Source: Clostridia bacterium
Lineage (GTDB): Bacteria > Bacillota > Clostridia > Oscillospirales > CAG-272
Direction of reading: 5' to 3'
Length of the DNA stretch: 32,193 nt
NCBI GenBank assembly: GCA_017462605.1
Contig: JAFTQV010000063.1
Span: forward strand, 1-32,193
In this document: positions 1 to 7,902 of the stretch, piece by piece
Layout: the number at the start of each line of letters is the position of its first letter
Numbering within the stretch: position 1 is the first letter of the stretch
Position numbers and translations under genes: made by a program
Notes under the pieces: generated by a model
What the model was told of the DNA's origin: nothing
The model's database searches: none
The model's input: the letters and a program-made list of their open reading frames with translations, nothing else

Positions 1-113
1 GGCTTCCTTCAGACTCCGCCTCACGACGGACGCCCTTGCCCTCAGCTAACAGTTCCTACTGCCAAGCCTGTAGCGGACTTCCACCGCCAAGTTGTAACGC
101 GTGCCGAGCGCAC
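1..113 (-). mobile_element. 5' end of a group IIC (bacterial class C) intron, cut by the window edge
   Basis: Read on the minus strand, the block begins with GTGCG, the conserved group II 5' boundary, at 113. It continues with the domain I landmarks of class C introns: GGTGGAAGTCC, a GGCAGTAGGAACTGTTAGC segment, GCAAGGGCGTCCG and GGAGTCTGAAGGAAGC, in the order I know from the Oceanobacillus class C intron. The intron runs off the left edge, so its reverse transcriptase and 3' end are not visible. The 5' exon ends in a terminator hairpin plus TTTT (114-150), which is the classic class C target. Recognition is from memory of the RNA family; the boundary motif and target context are seen directly. 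Confidence 0.87.
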
Positions 114-158
114 AAAAGAGACTCACTCAGCATCTTCGCCGGGTGAGTCTTTGTTTTT
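114..158 (-). terminator. Intrinsic terminator of glnN, target of the intron; works in both directions
   Basis: The arms AGACTCAC (119-126) and GTGAGTCT (143-150) pair perfectly, with a further CGGC/GCTG pairing inside. On the minus strand the hairpin is followed by CTTTT and then directly by the intron boundary. On the plus strand it is followed by a T-rich tract (150-159). It lies at the end of the glnN transcript, beyond the 108-bp repeats. Confidence 0.8.
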
Positions 159-160
159 TA

Positions 161-425
161 TTTACATACATCGAGCGGAAGAAAACGGCTCATATCGCCA
201 AATATACCGACGCCATGATGGGAAGACAGATTTAGGCAAGATTCGTAGTTCTTCGACCTGAAGCCTTATTTACATAAGGCGAGCGGAAGAAAACGGCTCG
301 TATCGCCAAATATGCCGACTCCATGATGGGAAGACGGATTTAGGCAAGATTCGTAGTTCTTCGACCTGAAGCCTTATTTACATAAGGCGAGCGGGAGAAA
401 ACTGCGAATATTGTCAAATACGTCT
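161..425. repeat. 108-bp tandem repeat, two full copies and one diverged partial copy, in the glnN 3' region
   Basis: Copies run 173-280 and 281-388 and differ by four substitutions; a third, more diverged start lies at 389-425 and abuts the glnN stop codon. Each full unit ends in a perfect hairpin GCCTTAT-TTAC-ATAAGGC (263-280, 371-388); read in glnN mRNA sense the loop is GTAA, a GNRA-type tetraloop. A second small pairing, CGAGC with GCTCG, lies near the start of each unit. All frames of the unit contain stop codons, so it is not coding. Nothing else fills the stretch between the terminator and glnN. Function unknown; likely transcribed as the glnN 3' UTR. Confidence 0.85.
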
Positions 426-429
426 CCCA

Positions 430-2532
430 TCAAAGGATGCCACCGTAGGTCATGTCACCATACGTCGGCACGGGCCAGTATTCTCTCGCCGTTATAACCT
501 CAAGCGAGTCAACTGCCTCTCTGAGTCTATCCATTGCCGCCGCTACCTCTTTGCAGTAGAAGAACGCCGCCTCTTCGGTATTCTCTATGCCGATCGCGCG
601 GTTTTCGAGAGCTTCAAGCTCGTCCTTTGCCGAATACACCTCGGAAAGAAGGGCGCAAAGCTTTTCAAGATGAGCCTTTTCGGGGTTAAGGGCAACGCCC
701 GGAAGGACTGATGCCGTATTTTTAAGGGAAAGCGAAAGATCGCCTATATACCTCGTGACGGCGGGAATATAGTCTCTCGATGCCATTTCAAGCATGGTCT
801 TTGCTTCGATATTCTTGATCTTTCTGTAATTTGCGAAATAGATCTCGCGTCGGGACTTAAGCTCTACTCTGCTCATAACGCCGAACTTCTCGAAAAGCAT
901 AACGTTCTTTTCATCGTCAAAGTGGGCGTACGCCTCGGGCGCGGTCTTGAAGTTGGAAAGTCCGCGTCTCTTCGCTTCCTTTTCCCACTCTTCCGAATAG
1001 GAGTTGCCCGAGAAGAGTATGCGGTTATGCGCTCTTAAAGTATCGGCAATAAGCTTGTCTACCGCCTCGTCAAAATTCTCCGCCTTTTCAAGCACGTCCG
1101 CAAAATCAGAGAAGGACTTCGCGACCGCAGTATTAAGAACGGTATTCGCAAGCGAGATATTCTGCGAGGAGCCAACCATTCTGAATTCGAATTTATTGCC
1201 CGTGAAGGCGAAGGGAGACGTTCTGTTCCTATCCGTATTGTCTCTTCTTATAGCGGGAACCGTGGGGCTTCCGAAGGACATATACTTTCTGTCTGCCTCT
1301 CGGAATTCGGTGCCCGTCACTATCGAATTGACGAGTGTATCAAGCTCGTCTCCAAGGAACATCGAAATGATAGCAGGGGGAGCTTCGTGACCGCCGAGAC
1401 GGCAATCGTTGCCCGCAGTCGCCGCGGAGATGCGGAGAAGGTCCTGATAATCGTCTACCGCCTTGATGACAGCGGCAAGCATAAGAAGGAAGGGCTTATT
1501 ATCCTTCGGGGTCTTGCCCGGCTTAAGAAGGTTTTTGCCCGTATCGGTGCCAAGCGACCAGTTATTGTGCTTACCCGAGCCGTTTATTCCCCTGAAGGGC
1601 TTCTCGGCAAGAAGGCAAGCCATACCGTATTTCGGAGCAAGCCTCTTCATGCACTCCATGGTAAGAAGGTTATGGTCGGTAGCGATATTGGTCGTCTCAT
1701 AGACGGGAGCCAGCTCGTGCTGCGCGGGAGCAGACTCATTGTGCTTGGTCTTAGCGGAGATGCCGAGCTTCCAAAGTTCAACGTCAAGCTCGTGCATATA
1801 CTCTCCTACCCTTGTGGGAAGAGTGCCGAAATAGTGATCGTCAAGCTCCTGACCCTTGACGGCAGGCGCGCCGAAAAGAGTTCTTCCGCAATAGAAGATA
1901 TCGCGGCGAGCCTTGAAGTCTTCATCGCTTATAAGGAAGTATTCCTGCTCTGCTCCAACGGTGGTATTGACACGCCTTGCGTCCTTGTCTCCAAAAAGCC
2001 TTACTATTCTTAAGCCTTCCTTACCGATGGCGTCCATCGAGCGAAGAAGGGGTGTCTTAGTATCGAGAGCCTCGCCCGTGTACGAGCAGAAGGCGGTGGG
2101 TATATAAAGAGAGCCGTCCTTAACGAAGGCGAAGGAAGCCGGGTCCCACGCGGTATATCCGCGAGCCTCGAAGGTCGCGCGAAGTCCGCCCGAGGGGAAG
2201 CTCGATGCATCGGGCTCGCCCTTGATAAGAACCTTGCCCGAGAACTCCATGATCGCCTTGCCGTGAGGCGCGGGAGTCAAAAAAGCGTCGTGCTTCTCGG
2301 CGGTAACGCCTGTGAGAGGCTGGAACCAGTGCGTAAAATGGGTCGCGCCAAGCTCTATCGCCCAATTTTTCATAGCATCGGCAACGATATCCGCGATCGT
2401 GGGGTCGATCTCGGTGCCTGCTTCAATAGTATTCATCAAAGAAAGATAGACGTCATGCGGAAGCCTTTCCTTCATTACCTCTTCGCCGAAGACCAGCGAG
2501 CCGAATATCTCGGGGACGTTTACTTTATTCAT
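430..2532 (-). CDS. glnN: Glutamine synthetase type III (GlnN)
   Basis: Cytoplasmic, ATP-dependent ligation of ammonia to glutamate. The 700-residue length and the N-terminus (VPEIFGSLVF at 6-15, KERLP) are typical of GSIII and far longer than GSI. Visible family motifs are THWFQPLTG (67-75), the metal/glutamate-binding GAEQEYF (193-199), NESAPAQHE (265-273), GINGSGKHNNWS (315-326), then GNDCRLGGHEAPPA and DRNRTSPFAFTGNKFEFR, which carry the nucleotide and substrate residues. The C-terminal helical region of GSIII follows. ATG at 2532 has AAAGGTGAG just upstream and a perfect-spaced promoter. It is a single-gene transcript, divergent from the exonuclease gene, ending in the repeat-rich 3' region and terminator. 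Confidence 0.97.
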   Translation of the reverse strand: MNKVNVPEIFGSLVFGEEVMKERLPHDVYLSLMNTIEAGTEIDPTIADIVADAMKNWAIELGATHFTHWFQPLTGVTAEKHDAFLTPAPHGKAIMEFSGKVLIKGEPDASSFPSGGLRATFEARGYTAWDPASFAFVKDGSLYIPTAFCSYTGEALDTKTPLLRSMDAIGKEGLRIVRLFGDKDARRVNTTVGAEQEYFLISDEDFKARRDIFYCGRTLFGAPAVKGQELDDHYFGTLPTRVGEYMHELDVELWKLGISAKTKHNESAPAQHELAPVYETTNIATDHNLLTMECMKRLAPKYGMACLLAEKPFRGINGSGKHNNWSLGTDTGKNLLKPGKTPKDNKPFLLMLAAVIKAVDDYQDLLRISAATAGNDCRLGGHEAPPAIISMFLGDELDTLVNSIVTGTEFREADRKYMSFGSPTVPAIRRDNTDRNRTSPFAFTGNKFEFRMVGSSQNISLANTVLNTAVAKSFSDFADVLEKAENFDEAVDKLIADTLRAHNRILFSGNSYSEEWEKEAKRRGLSNFKTAPEAYAHFDDEKNVMLFEKFGVMSRVELKSRREIYFANYRKIKNIEAKTMLEMASRDYIPAVTRYIGDLSLSLKNTASVLPGVALNPEKAHLEKLCALLSEVYSAKDELEALENRAIGIENTEEAAFFYCKEVAAAMDRLREAVDSLEVITAREYWPVPTYGDMTYGGIL

Positions 2533-2564
2533 CGTGTCTCACCTTTAAAAATTTTATATAGTTT

Positions 2565-2593
2565 AGTATACAATATCCCTCGGTGCTTGTCAA
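2565..2593 (-). promoter_or_regulatory. Sigma-A-type promoter of glnN
   Basis: On the minus strand TTGACA (2593-2588) and TATACT (2570-2565) are separated by 17 bp. The start codon follows about 33 bp further on, after the ribosome site AAAGGTGAG. Confidence 0.85.
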
Positions 2594-2597
2594 GTGT

Positions 2598-2631
2598 GAA
2601 GAGCGACTATTTTTTCAAAAATCGACTCTTC
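2598..2631. repeat. Imperfect inverted repeat between divergent promoters
   Basis: GAAGAG (2598-2603) and CTCTTC (2626-2631) form arms with partial inner pairing around a T-rich/A-rich centre. It sits just upstream of the glnN -35 box and before the exonuclease promoter. It could be an operator or merely a weak hairpin; no known protein site was recognised. Confidence 0.35.
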
Positions 2632-2676
2632 TTCTCACTTTTCTCTCGCTTTTCTTTTACTTTTCTCTCATCGCTA

Positions 2677-2705
2677 TTGACTTTCGCTCTTTAACATTGT
2701 ATAAT
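2677..2705 (+). promoter_or_regulatory. Sigma-A-type promoter of the exonuclease gene
   Basis: TTGACT (2677-2682) and a perfect TATAAT (2700-2705) with a 17-bp spacer. The first transcribed base should lie near 2712, giving a leader of roughly 37 nt. That leader holds a tiny 4-codon ORF (ATG at 2731, stop TAG) ending just before the real start. Confidence 0.82.
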
Positions 2706-2748
2706 TATTAAGATGTGTCAGTATTTGAAAATGAGAAACGGATAGAAA

Positions 2749-3711
2749 ATGTATTATATAACCTTAGACCTTGAATGGAATCAGGCTTATGCCCAGAAGG
2801 CTCTTGCCGTACAGCGCCAGCTCTCGGCGAGATTGCGCGGCGAGGTGATCCAGATCGGCGCTGTCAAGCTTGATGAGGATATGCAGCCATGCGGCTCTTA
2901 TCAGATAATCGTTAAACCTAAATATTTCAAGAAGCTCCACCGCCACGTCAGCGAGCTGACCGGCATCACCCAGGATCAGATGGATCTGGGCACTCCCCTT
3001 CCCGAAGCTGAGGTGAGCTTCCGCAAATGGTGCGGATCGGACTTCGTCTTCCTCACCTGGGGACCTGACGATATACCGATGCTCAAGGAAAATCTCCACG
3101 TGCATGGAATTGACGGAAAGTGGCTTATGCGCTCATACGATCTGCAGGTTATCTTCAACCGCCAGACGGCTGGACTCAATAAGCAGCGCTCGCTTGAATA
3201 CGCTATGGAGTATTTCGAGATACCGCAGAGACTTCCTGCGCATGATGCTTTGAATGATGCTTATTTCACCGCTCTCGTTGCCGCGAAGCTTGACGTTCCC
3301 GAGGGCGTACGCCTTTACGACTCGGGCAAAAAGGAGCATCTTGTCGATACCGTTATCGGCGATGCAGATGCAGGAGACGACGGATACGTTACTATCGAGG
3401 AAATGCTCGAGGACGCGCCCGTGGCAGCTCCCGAATGCCCGCAATGTAAGACTAAGCTTGCTCCCGGCGGAAGACCCCTTCACACGAAGGGTCAGAGATA
3501 TACCTTTGTTTACACCTGCGAGAAATGCGGAGATATGATAATGACTCTCAAGCTTCACCGCAACTTCAACGATACCTGGCGCGCGAAGCTTACTCTCGAT
3601 AAGGCGACCGAGGATAAGCTCGAGAGCTATAAGAACGGTATTGAGAAAAGCAATATAAGAAAAAAGACCTCTCGAAGAAGAAGGAGTAAAAAGAAAATTA
3701 CTCAAAATTAA
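2749..3711 (+). CDS. DEDDh-family 3'-5' exonuclease with C-terminal zinc ribbon and basic tail
   Basis: 320 residues. The exonuclease core has all DEDDh signatures: D7 and E9 in LDLEWNQ, the second acidic motif around WGPDD (104-108), and the general base H165 with D170 in HDALNDAY. This is the RNase T / DnaQ-epsilon / KapD-like superfamily, which removes nucleotides from 3' ends with two metal ions. Beyond the core are a C4 zinc ribbon (C230, C233, C257, C260) and a strongly basic tail of Lys and Arg, both likely nucleic-acid binding. Substrate (RNA or DNA) cannot be decided. Own promoter; converges on pheST. ATG 2749 has only a weak ribosome site (gaaacgg), but homology begins at once. Confidence 0.85.
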   Translation: MYYITLDLEWNQAYAQKALAVQRQLSARLRGEVIQIGAVKLDEDMQPCGSYQIIVKPKYFKKLHRHVSELTGITQDQMDLGTPLPEAEVSFRKWCGSDFVFLTWGPDDIPMLKENLHVHGIDGKWLMRSYDLQVIFNRQTAGLNKQRSLEYAMEYFEIPQRLPAHDALNDAYFTALVAAKLDVPEGVRLYDSGKKEHLVDTVIGDADAGDDGYVTIEEMLEDAPVAAPECPQCKTKLAPGGRPLHTKGQRYTFVYTCEKCGDMIMTLKLHRNFNDTWRAKLTLDKATEDKLESYKNGIEKSNIRKKTSRRRRSKKKITQN

Positions 3712-3713
3712 AA

Positions 3714-3756
3714 AAAGAGATAACATTTCGGCGAAGAACCGATTTGTTATCTCTTT
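3714..3756. terminator. Bidirectional terminator between the exonuclease gene and pheT
   Basis: Arms AAAGAGATAACA (3714-3725) and TGTTATCTCTTT (3745-3756) are perfect, with inner CGG/CCG pairing. On the minus strand the hairpin is followed by a long T run and serves pheST; on the plus strand the T run is weaker. Confidence 0.85.
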
Positions 3757-3894
3757 CTGCTTGTATAGGGGTTTGGGCTTAGCCCAATTAGTATTTTGCC
3801 GGTCAAATGCGATGCTCGCACTCAGCGGTGCTTTTCAAATTCTCCGCTAAGAACATCACACATTCCTGCCTCGCTCTTTTTATTCTCGGATCAG

Positions 3895-6270
3895 TTAAAT
3901 CTTCATATTAAGTCCAAGCTCGGCAAGCTTTGCCGCGATAGCCTCGGTAAGAGGGCTAAGCTCCTGCTTGGTAAGCGTGCGCTCGGGAGAGACGAATGCA
4001 AATCTGAAGGTGACGGAGCAGCTTCCGTCCTCTGCCTCGTAAACGTCATGAACCCAGACGCTCGAGAGCAGCTCGCCCGCTGTTGCCTTGATAGCAGCCT
4101 TAAGCTCGTCAAACCTGATAGCCGAGATATCCGCATTGAAGGTGAGGTCGATCTCGATCTCGGGGAACTTTGAGGGAACGGCATAGCTCATCGGCAGCTT
4201 ATCGGTCTTAGCGAAGGCTTCCGTATCGATCTCGAGGAAGGCAACCGCGCTCTTCTTATCGATAGAAGCAAGCACCGTGGGGTGAGGAACGGAAAGGAAT
4301 CCTACGCACTCGCCGTCAAGAAGCACAGAGAAGCAGTTTGCAGGATGCTCGAAGCCGAATCTCACGTCTGCCTCGCGGAAGGTAGGCTCCTTGTGAAGAA
4401 TATTCGCAGAAATCTCCTTGGCAAGGTCTGCAAGGGTATCGAAAAGCTCTTCCTCTGAGCGGGTCTTACTGAAGAGGACTGCGCCGAGCTTCTTTCTCTC
4501 GTTGCAGTATCCGTTCTCCTTCTTAAATCCGTCCACCGTGTGACCGATCTCGAAGATACCGAAGTTATCCGCATAAGCGCGGTTTTCCTTGACGAAGGAA
4601 AGAAGGGTGGGTATCATAGATATTCTGATAAACTGATGATCGGGAGTCTCGGCGTTGATGATCTTAACGCCTGCGGGAGTTTCAATTCCAAGCTCCTTAT
4701 CCTTCTTAACGTCAGACCAGATATATGAATGCACCTCGTGAAGCTTATAGTTCTCAACAAGGATATCCTTCATTCTGTCCTCATAGCTCTTAAGAGTCTC
4801 AGTGCGAACGGGGCGAAGAGGGCTGACAGATGTGGATATATCAAAATTATCGTAGCCGTAAATTCTCGAGATCTCCTCGATTATATCTGCCTTGATCGTG
4901 ACGTCCTTGGTTCTGCGCCAGCTGGGTACGGAAACCTCAAAGTTGCCACCCTCTGCCTTGACGCCGAAGCCGAGACCCGTAAGAGTTTTAACTATGGCTT
5001 CCTCGGGAATGTCTATACCCGTGTATCTGTCAACGTACGCCTTATCGAAGGAAAGATCGATCTCGGGATAGTGATAAACGAAGGAATCGGTGAAGGAAGA
5101 GATAACGCGAGCGCCACCGTCACACTCTGTGATGAGCTTAAGAACTCTCTCGGTAGCGAGGCGGCAAAGCTCGGGGTCGAGCATCTTCTCATAGCGCATC
5201 GAGGCATCGGTACGCAGACCAAGCTTGGTGGTTGTCTTTCTGACCGAAACACCGTTGAAGGTTGCAGACTCAAGAAGCAAGGAAGTGGTAGTATCCTCGA
5301 TCTTGGACGCATCTCCGCCCATAACGCCCGCTATGGCAACAGGCTCGCTTTCCGAGGTGATCATAAGCATGGTCTCATCTATATTTCTCTCAACACCGTC
5401 AAGAGTTGTGAACTTAAAGGGCTTATCAAAGGTCTGAACCTCGATCTTATCGACCCTCGCATTGTCAAACGCGTGCATAGGCTGACCGAGCTCAAGCATA
5501 ACGTAATTGGTAAGGTCGGCTAAGAAATTGATAGCTCTCGAGCCGCAGTAATAGAGGCGTATCCTCATATTTACAGGGCTTACCTTACGGGTAACGTTCT
5601 CTACCTTGATAGCGGAATAGCGGTAGCAAAGAGAGGGATCCTTAATGCTGACCTCAACGGCGGGAAGCGAGGAATACGGAGTGACGTCATGAGTCGTGGG
5701 CGCTTTAAGCTCTCTGCCCGTTATGGTAGCAAACTCTCTCGCTATTCCGTAGTGACCCCAGAGGTCGGGGCGGTTGGTAAGAGATTTATTATCAACCTCA
5801 AAAATAATATCGTCTATCTCGTAAAGCTCCTTGATATCGGTTCCGAGAGGAGCATCCTCAAAGATCTCCATAAGTCCCGAATGATCGTCGCTTATACCAA
5901 GCTCTGCCTCGGAGCAGCACATACCGTACGAATCGTATCCCGCAACCTTTGCGACTGCTATCTTCATGCCCGAAACCGAGCCGCCGACGGTGGCAAGAGC
6001 GACCTTCATACCAAGTCTTACGTTGGGAGCGCCGCAGACAACGTCGATAAGACCCGCGCCCGTGTCAACCTTAAGAAGGTGAAGCTTCTTTGAGTTAGGG
6101 TGATCTTCGATCGAAGCTATTTTCGCAACGATGACGCCCGATACGTCCTCACCCTTTACTATAATATCCTCGACCTCTGCGGTCGAAAGTGTAAAGTTCT
6201 TGATAAGAGCCTTCTTGTCAAGCCCCGAAAGGTCAACGAAATCTCCTATCCAATTCATTGATAAAAACAT
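3895..6270 (-). CDS. pheT: Phenylalanine-tRNA ligase beta subunit (PheT)
   Basis: Forms the alpha2-beta2 enzyme with PheS, charging tRNA-Phe and editing mischarged Tyr. 791 residues is normal length. The N-terminus (MNWIGDFVDLSG) leads into the EMAP-like tRNA-binding domain with HPNSKKLHLLKVDTG and VVCGAPNV (about 39-150). B3/B4 editing (around 210-385, with MHAFDNARV and GVMGGDASKIED), B5 and the catalytic-like core follow. The C-terminal FDX-ACB anticodon-binding domain (about 695-790, ending in the usual LNMKI) is present. ATG 6270 has AAGGGAGAAG upstream. It lies 18 nt downstream of pheS, so the two are co-translated from one message. Confidence 0.97.
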   Translation of the reverse strand: MFLSMNWIGDFVDLSGLDKKALIKNFTLSTAEVEDIIVKGEDVSGVIVAKIASIEDHPNSKKLHLLKVDTGAGLIDVVCGAPNVRLGMKVALATVGGSVSGMKIAVAKVAGYDSYGMCCSEAELGISDDHSGLMEIFEDAPLGTDIKELYEIDDIIFEVDNKSLTNRPDLWGHYGIAREFATITGRELKAPTTHDVTPYSSLPAVEVSIKDPSLCYRYSAIKVENVTRKVSPVNMRIRLYYCGSRAINFLADLTNYVMLELGQPMHAFDNARVDKIEVQTFDKPFKFTTLDGVERNIDETMLMITSESEPVAIAGVMGGDASKIEDTTTSLLLESATFNGVSVRKTTTKLGLRTDASMRYEKMLDPELCRLATERVLKLITECDGGARVISSFTDSFVYHYPEIDLSFDKAYVDRYTGIDIPEEAIVKTLTGLGFGVKAEGGNFEVSVPSWRRTKDVTIKADIIEEISRIYGYDNFDISTSVSPLRPVRTETLKSYEDRMKDILVENYKLHEVHSYIWSDVKKDKELGIETPAGVKIINAETPDHQFIRISMIPTLLSFVKENRAYADNFGIFEIGHTVDGFKKENGYCNERKKLGAVLFSKTRSEEELFDTLADLAKEISANILHKEPTFREADVRFGFEHPANCFSVLLDGECVGFLSVPHPTVLASIDKKSAVAFLEIDTEAFAKTDKLPMSYAVPSKFPEIEIDLTFNADISAIRFDELKAAIKATAGELLSSVWVHDVYEAEDGSCSVTFRFAFVSPERTLTKQELSPLTEAIAAKLAELGLNMKI

Positions 6271-6288
6271 CAGATCTTCTCCCTTCTA

Positions 6289-7311
6289 TCAGTTTGACTT
6301 GAACTGCGAGAGCGCCTTAAGGTCGCCGCTGTTAAAGTCGCGGATATCCTTGATACCGTACTTCATCATTGCAAGACGGGTAAGTCCGAGACCGAAGGCA
6401 AAGCCGGTGTACTTCTCGGTGTCTATTCCGCCTTCGCGAAGAACGTTGGGGTGGATCATACCGCAGGGGCAAAGCTCAAGCCAGCCTGAGTTCTTGCAAG
6501 AGGGGCAGCCCTCGCCGCCGCAGATAAGGCAGTTGATGTCAAGCTCGAAGCCGGGCTCGACGAAGGGGAAAAATCCCGGGCGGAGTCTGACCTTGATATC
6601 TCTTTTAAATACCTCGGAGAGCATAGTCTTCATAAAGTAGATAAGGTTGGAGATCGAGATATTCTCATCGATCATCATTCCTTCCATTTGGAAGAAGGTA
6701 TTCTCGTGGCATGCATCGGTAGACTCATTGCGGAAGCATCTTCCGGGGAAGATCGCGCGAAGAGGCGCGCCGTATTTCTTCATTATTGCGTTCTGAGCAG
6801 CTGAAGTCTGGGTCTTGAGAAGCTGACCGTTCTCAAGATAATATGTATCCTGCATATCGCGCGCAGGGTGATGCTTAGGGATATTAAGCGCCTCGAAGCA
6901 CTCATAATCGTCTACCACCTCGGCGTAGTCCTCAATGGTAAAGCCCATGGTCTTGAATATCTCCTCAACGTCACGCGTAGCAAGAGTGATCGGGTGGTAG
7001 GAGCCAAGCTCTCTCTTTTTATTAAGAGAGGGATTATACTTCTTTGCGCTTCTGATGCTCGCCTCTATTGCCGCGCGGCGAAGAGCCTCACCGGCTTCGA
7101 GAAGCTTTGACTCGACCTCGCACTTGAATCCGTTGATCATCTGACCTGCCGCCTTTTTATCGGCAACGTCACGCAGCGACTGCATAAGAGCGGCAATATG
7201 CCCCTTCTTTCCAAGGTAGGCTATTCTTAAAGCCTCAAGCTCGCTTTCGCACGATGCCGCGCCGAGAGCCTCGGCGAAGGATGCGCTGAGCGCTTCTATT
7301 CTTTCCTTCAT
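6289..7311 (-). CDS. pheS: Phenylalanine-tRNA ligase alpha subunit (PheS)
   Basis: Catalytic subunit of PheRS, 340 residues. The N-terminal coiled-coil region is followed by class II motifs: YHPI and HPARDMQDTYYL, the motif 2 segment FPGRCFRNESTDACHE, then RPGFFPFVEPGFELD with the phenylalanine pocket, and motif 3 GLGLTRLAM. It carries the extra Cys cluster CxxCxxxxCxxC followed by WLELCPCGM that many bacterial PheS proteins have. ATG 7311 follows GAAAGGAATTC. Unlike many Bacillota pheST operons there is no room for a T-box: the predicted leader is only about 38 nt. Confidence 0.97.
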   Translation of the reverse strand: MKERIEALSASFAEALGAASCESELEALRIAYLGKKGHIAALMQSLRDVADKKAAGQMINGFKCEVESKLLEAGEALRRAAIEASIRSAKKYNPSLNKKRELGSYHPITLATRDVEEIFKTMGFTIEDYAEVVDDYECFEALNIPKHHPARDMQDTYYLENGQLLKTQTSAAQNAIMKKYGAPLRAIFPGRCFRNESTDACHENTFFQMEGMMIDENISISNLIYFMKTMLSEVFKRDIKVRLRPGFFPFVEPGFELDINCLICGGEGCPSCKNSGWLELCPCGMIHPNVLREGGIDTEKYTGFAFGLGLTRLAMMKYGIKDIRDFNSGDLKALSQFKSN

Positions 7312-7355
7312 TTTTGAATTCCTTTCAAAAACCTATAAAAATTTTCAATATAACT

Positions 7356-7384
7356 ATTATATATCTAAATAAATATTTTGTCAA
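7356..7384 (-). promoter_or_regulatory. pheST promoter overlapping the coaD stop codon
   Basis: TTGACA (7384-7379) and TATAAT (7361-7356) are both perfect consensus with a 17-bp spacer. The TGA inside the -35 box is the stop codon of coaD (7383-7381). So pheST gets its own strong constitutive-looking promoter despite lying directly behind coaD. Confidence 0.88.
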
Positions 7385-7896
7385 CTCTTATTGAGAAACT
7401 CAATAACTTTTTTCGGCAATATTTTTTCAAGAGGCTCGCCCCTTGCTATGATCTCCCTCGCTCTCGTTGAGCTGATAAGAGCCATTTCGGGATCGCATTT
7501 GACAAGCTCGGTCTCGTATCCGCCGTGATAAAGGTTCCATTCGGCTTGCTTTATCTCATATTCAAGATCGGCATCGTTGCGGTATCCCTTCATTATTTTT
7601 TCTATACCGTGGTCGCGCATATAATCGATGACGTAACCGTCCGAATAACTGACGAGAACGTTGTCGATATCATCCGTGGCAAGCATGAGCATCTTCACGC
7701 GCTCCATAGTAGAAAAAACGTATTTCTTCTCGGGGTTAACAAAGGCAACGACGTATACCTCCTCGTATTCCCTTGCCGCTTTTTTGATGATCTCAACGTG
7801 ACCGAGGGTGACGGGGTCGTAGCTTCCGGGGAGTATGACAGCTCCCTTTTTCTTTTTTACTTCCATTTCCTTTACTTCCATTTCCTTTACTTCCAT
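7381..7896 (-). CDS. coaD: Phosphopantetheine adenylyltransferase (CoaD)
   Basis: Penultimate step of coenzyme A synthesis: ATP plus 4'-phosphopantetheine to dephospho-CoA. The nucleotidyltransferase signature is PGSYDPVTLGHVEII with the (T/H)xGH motif; the late ISSTRAR motif is also intact. The family normally starts only a few residues before the PGS motif. Here there is an extra N-terminus made of a 15-bp DNA repeat encoding MEVKE MEVKE MEVKK, giving three in-frame ATGs (7896, 7881, 7866). Each has an AAGGAA-like site in front of it; the first also has GGAGG about 9 nt upstream. I keep the longest, but the third start gives the most usual length. It lies 4 nt downstream of rsmD. Confidence 0.93.
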   Translation of the reverse strand: MEVKEMEVKEMEVKKKKGAVILPGSYDPVTLGHVEIIKKAAREYEEVYVVAFVNPEKKYVFSTMERVKMLMLATDDIDNVLVSYSDGYVIDYMRDHGIEKIMKGYRNDADLEYEIKQAEWNLYHGGYETELVKCDPEMALISSTRAREIIARGEPLEKILPKKVIEFLNKS

Positions 7897-7902
7897 TTCC
7901 TT
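7858..7902 (-). repeat. 15-bp tandem repeat spanning the coaD start codon
   Basis: About three copies of ATGGAAGTAAAGGAA (minus strand), the last changed to end in AAAAAAG. Every unit carries both a start codon and a Shine-Dalgarno-like AAGGAA for the next ATG, so copy-number change would add or remove start sites without shifting the frame. Confidence 0.85.

Noticed and set aside
161..425. CRISPR array
   Set aside because: Only two to three 108-bp units with no unique spacers; the whole unit repeats, so it is a simple tandem repeat.
1387..2013. 208-residue plus-strand ORF inside glnN
   Set aside because: Exact antisense of glnN, no ribosome site or family resemblance, and glnN motifs are intact on the other strand.
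4729..5523. 264-residue plus-strand ORF inside pheT
   Set aside because: Shadow frame of a clearly recognisable pheT; codon bias of pheT leaves the opposite strand open.
7312..7380. T-box leader before pheS
   Set aside because: The promoter leaves only about 38 nt of leader and no T-box motif is present.
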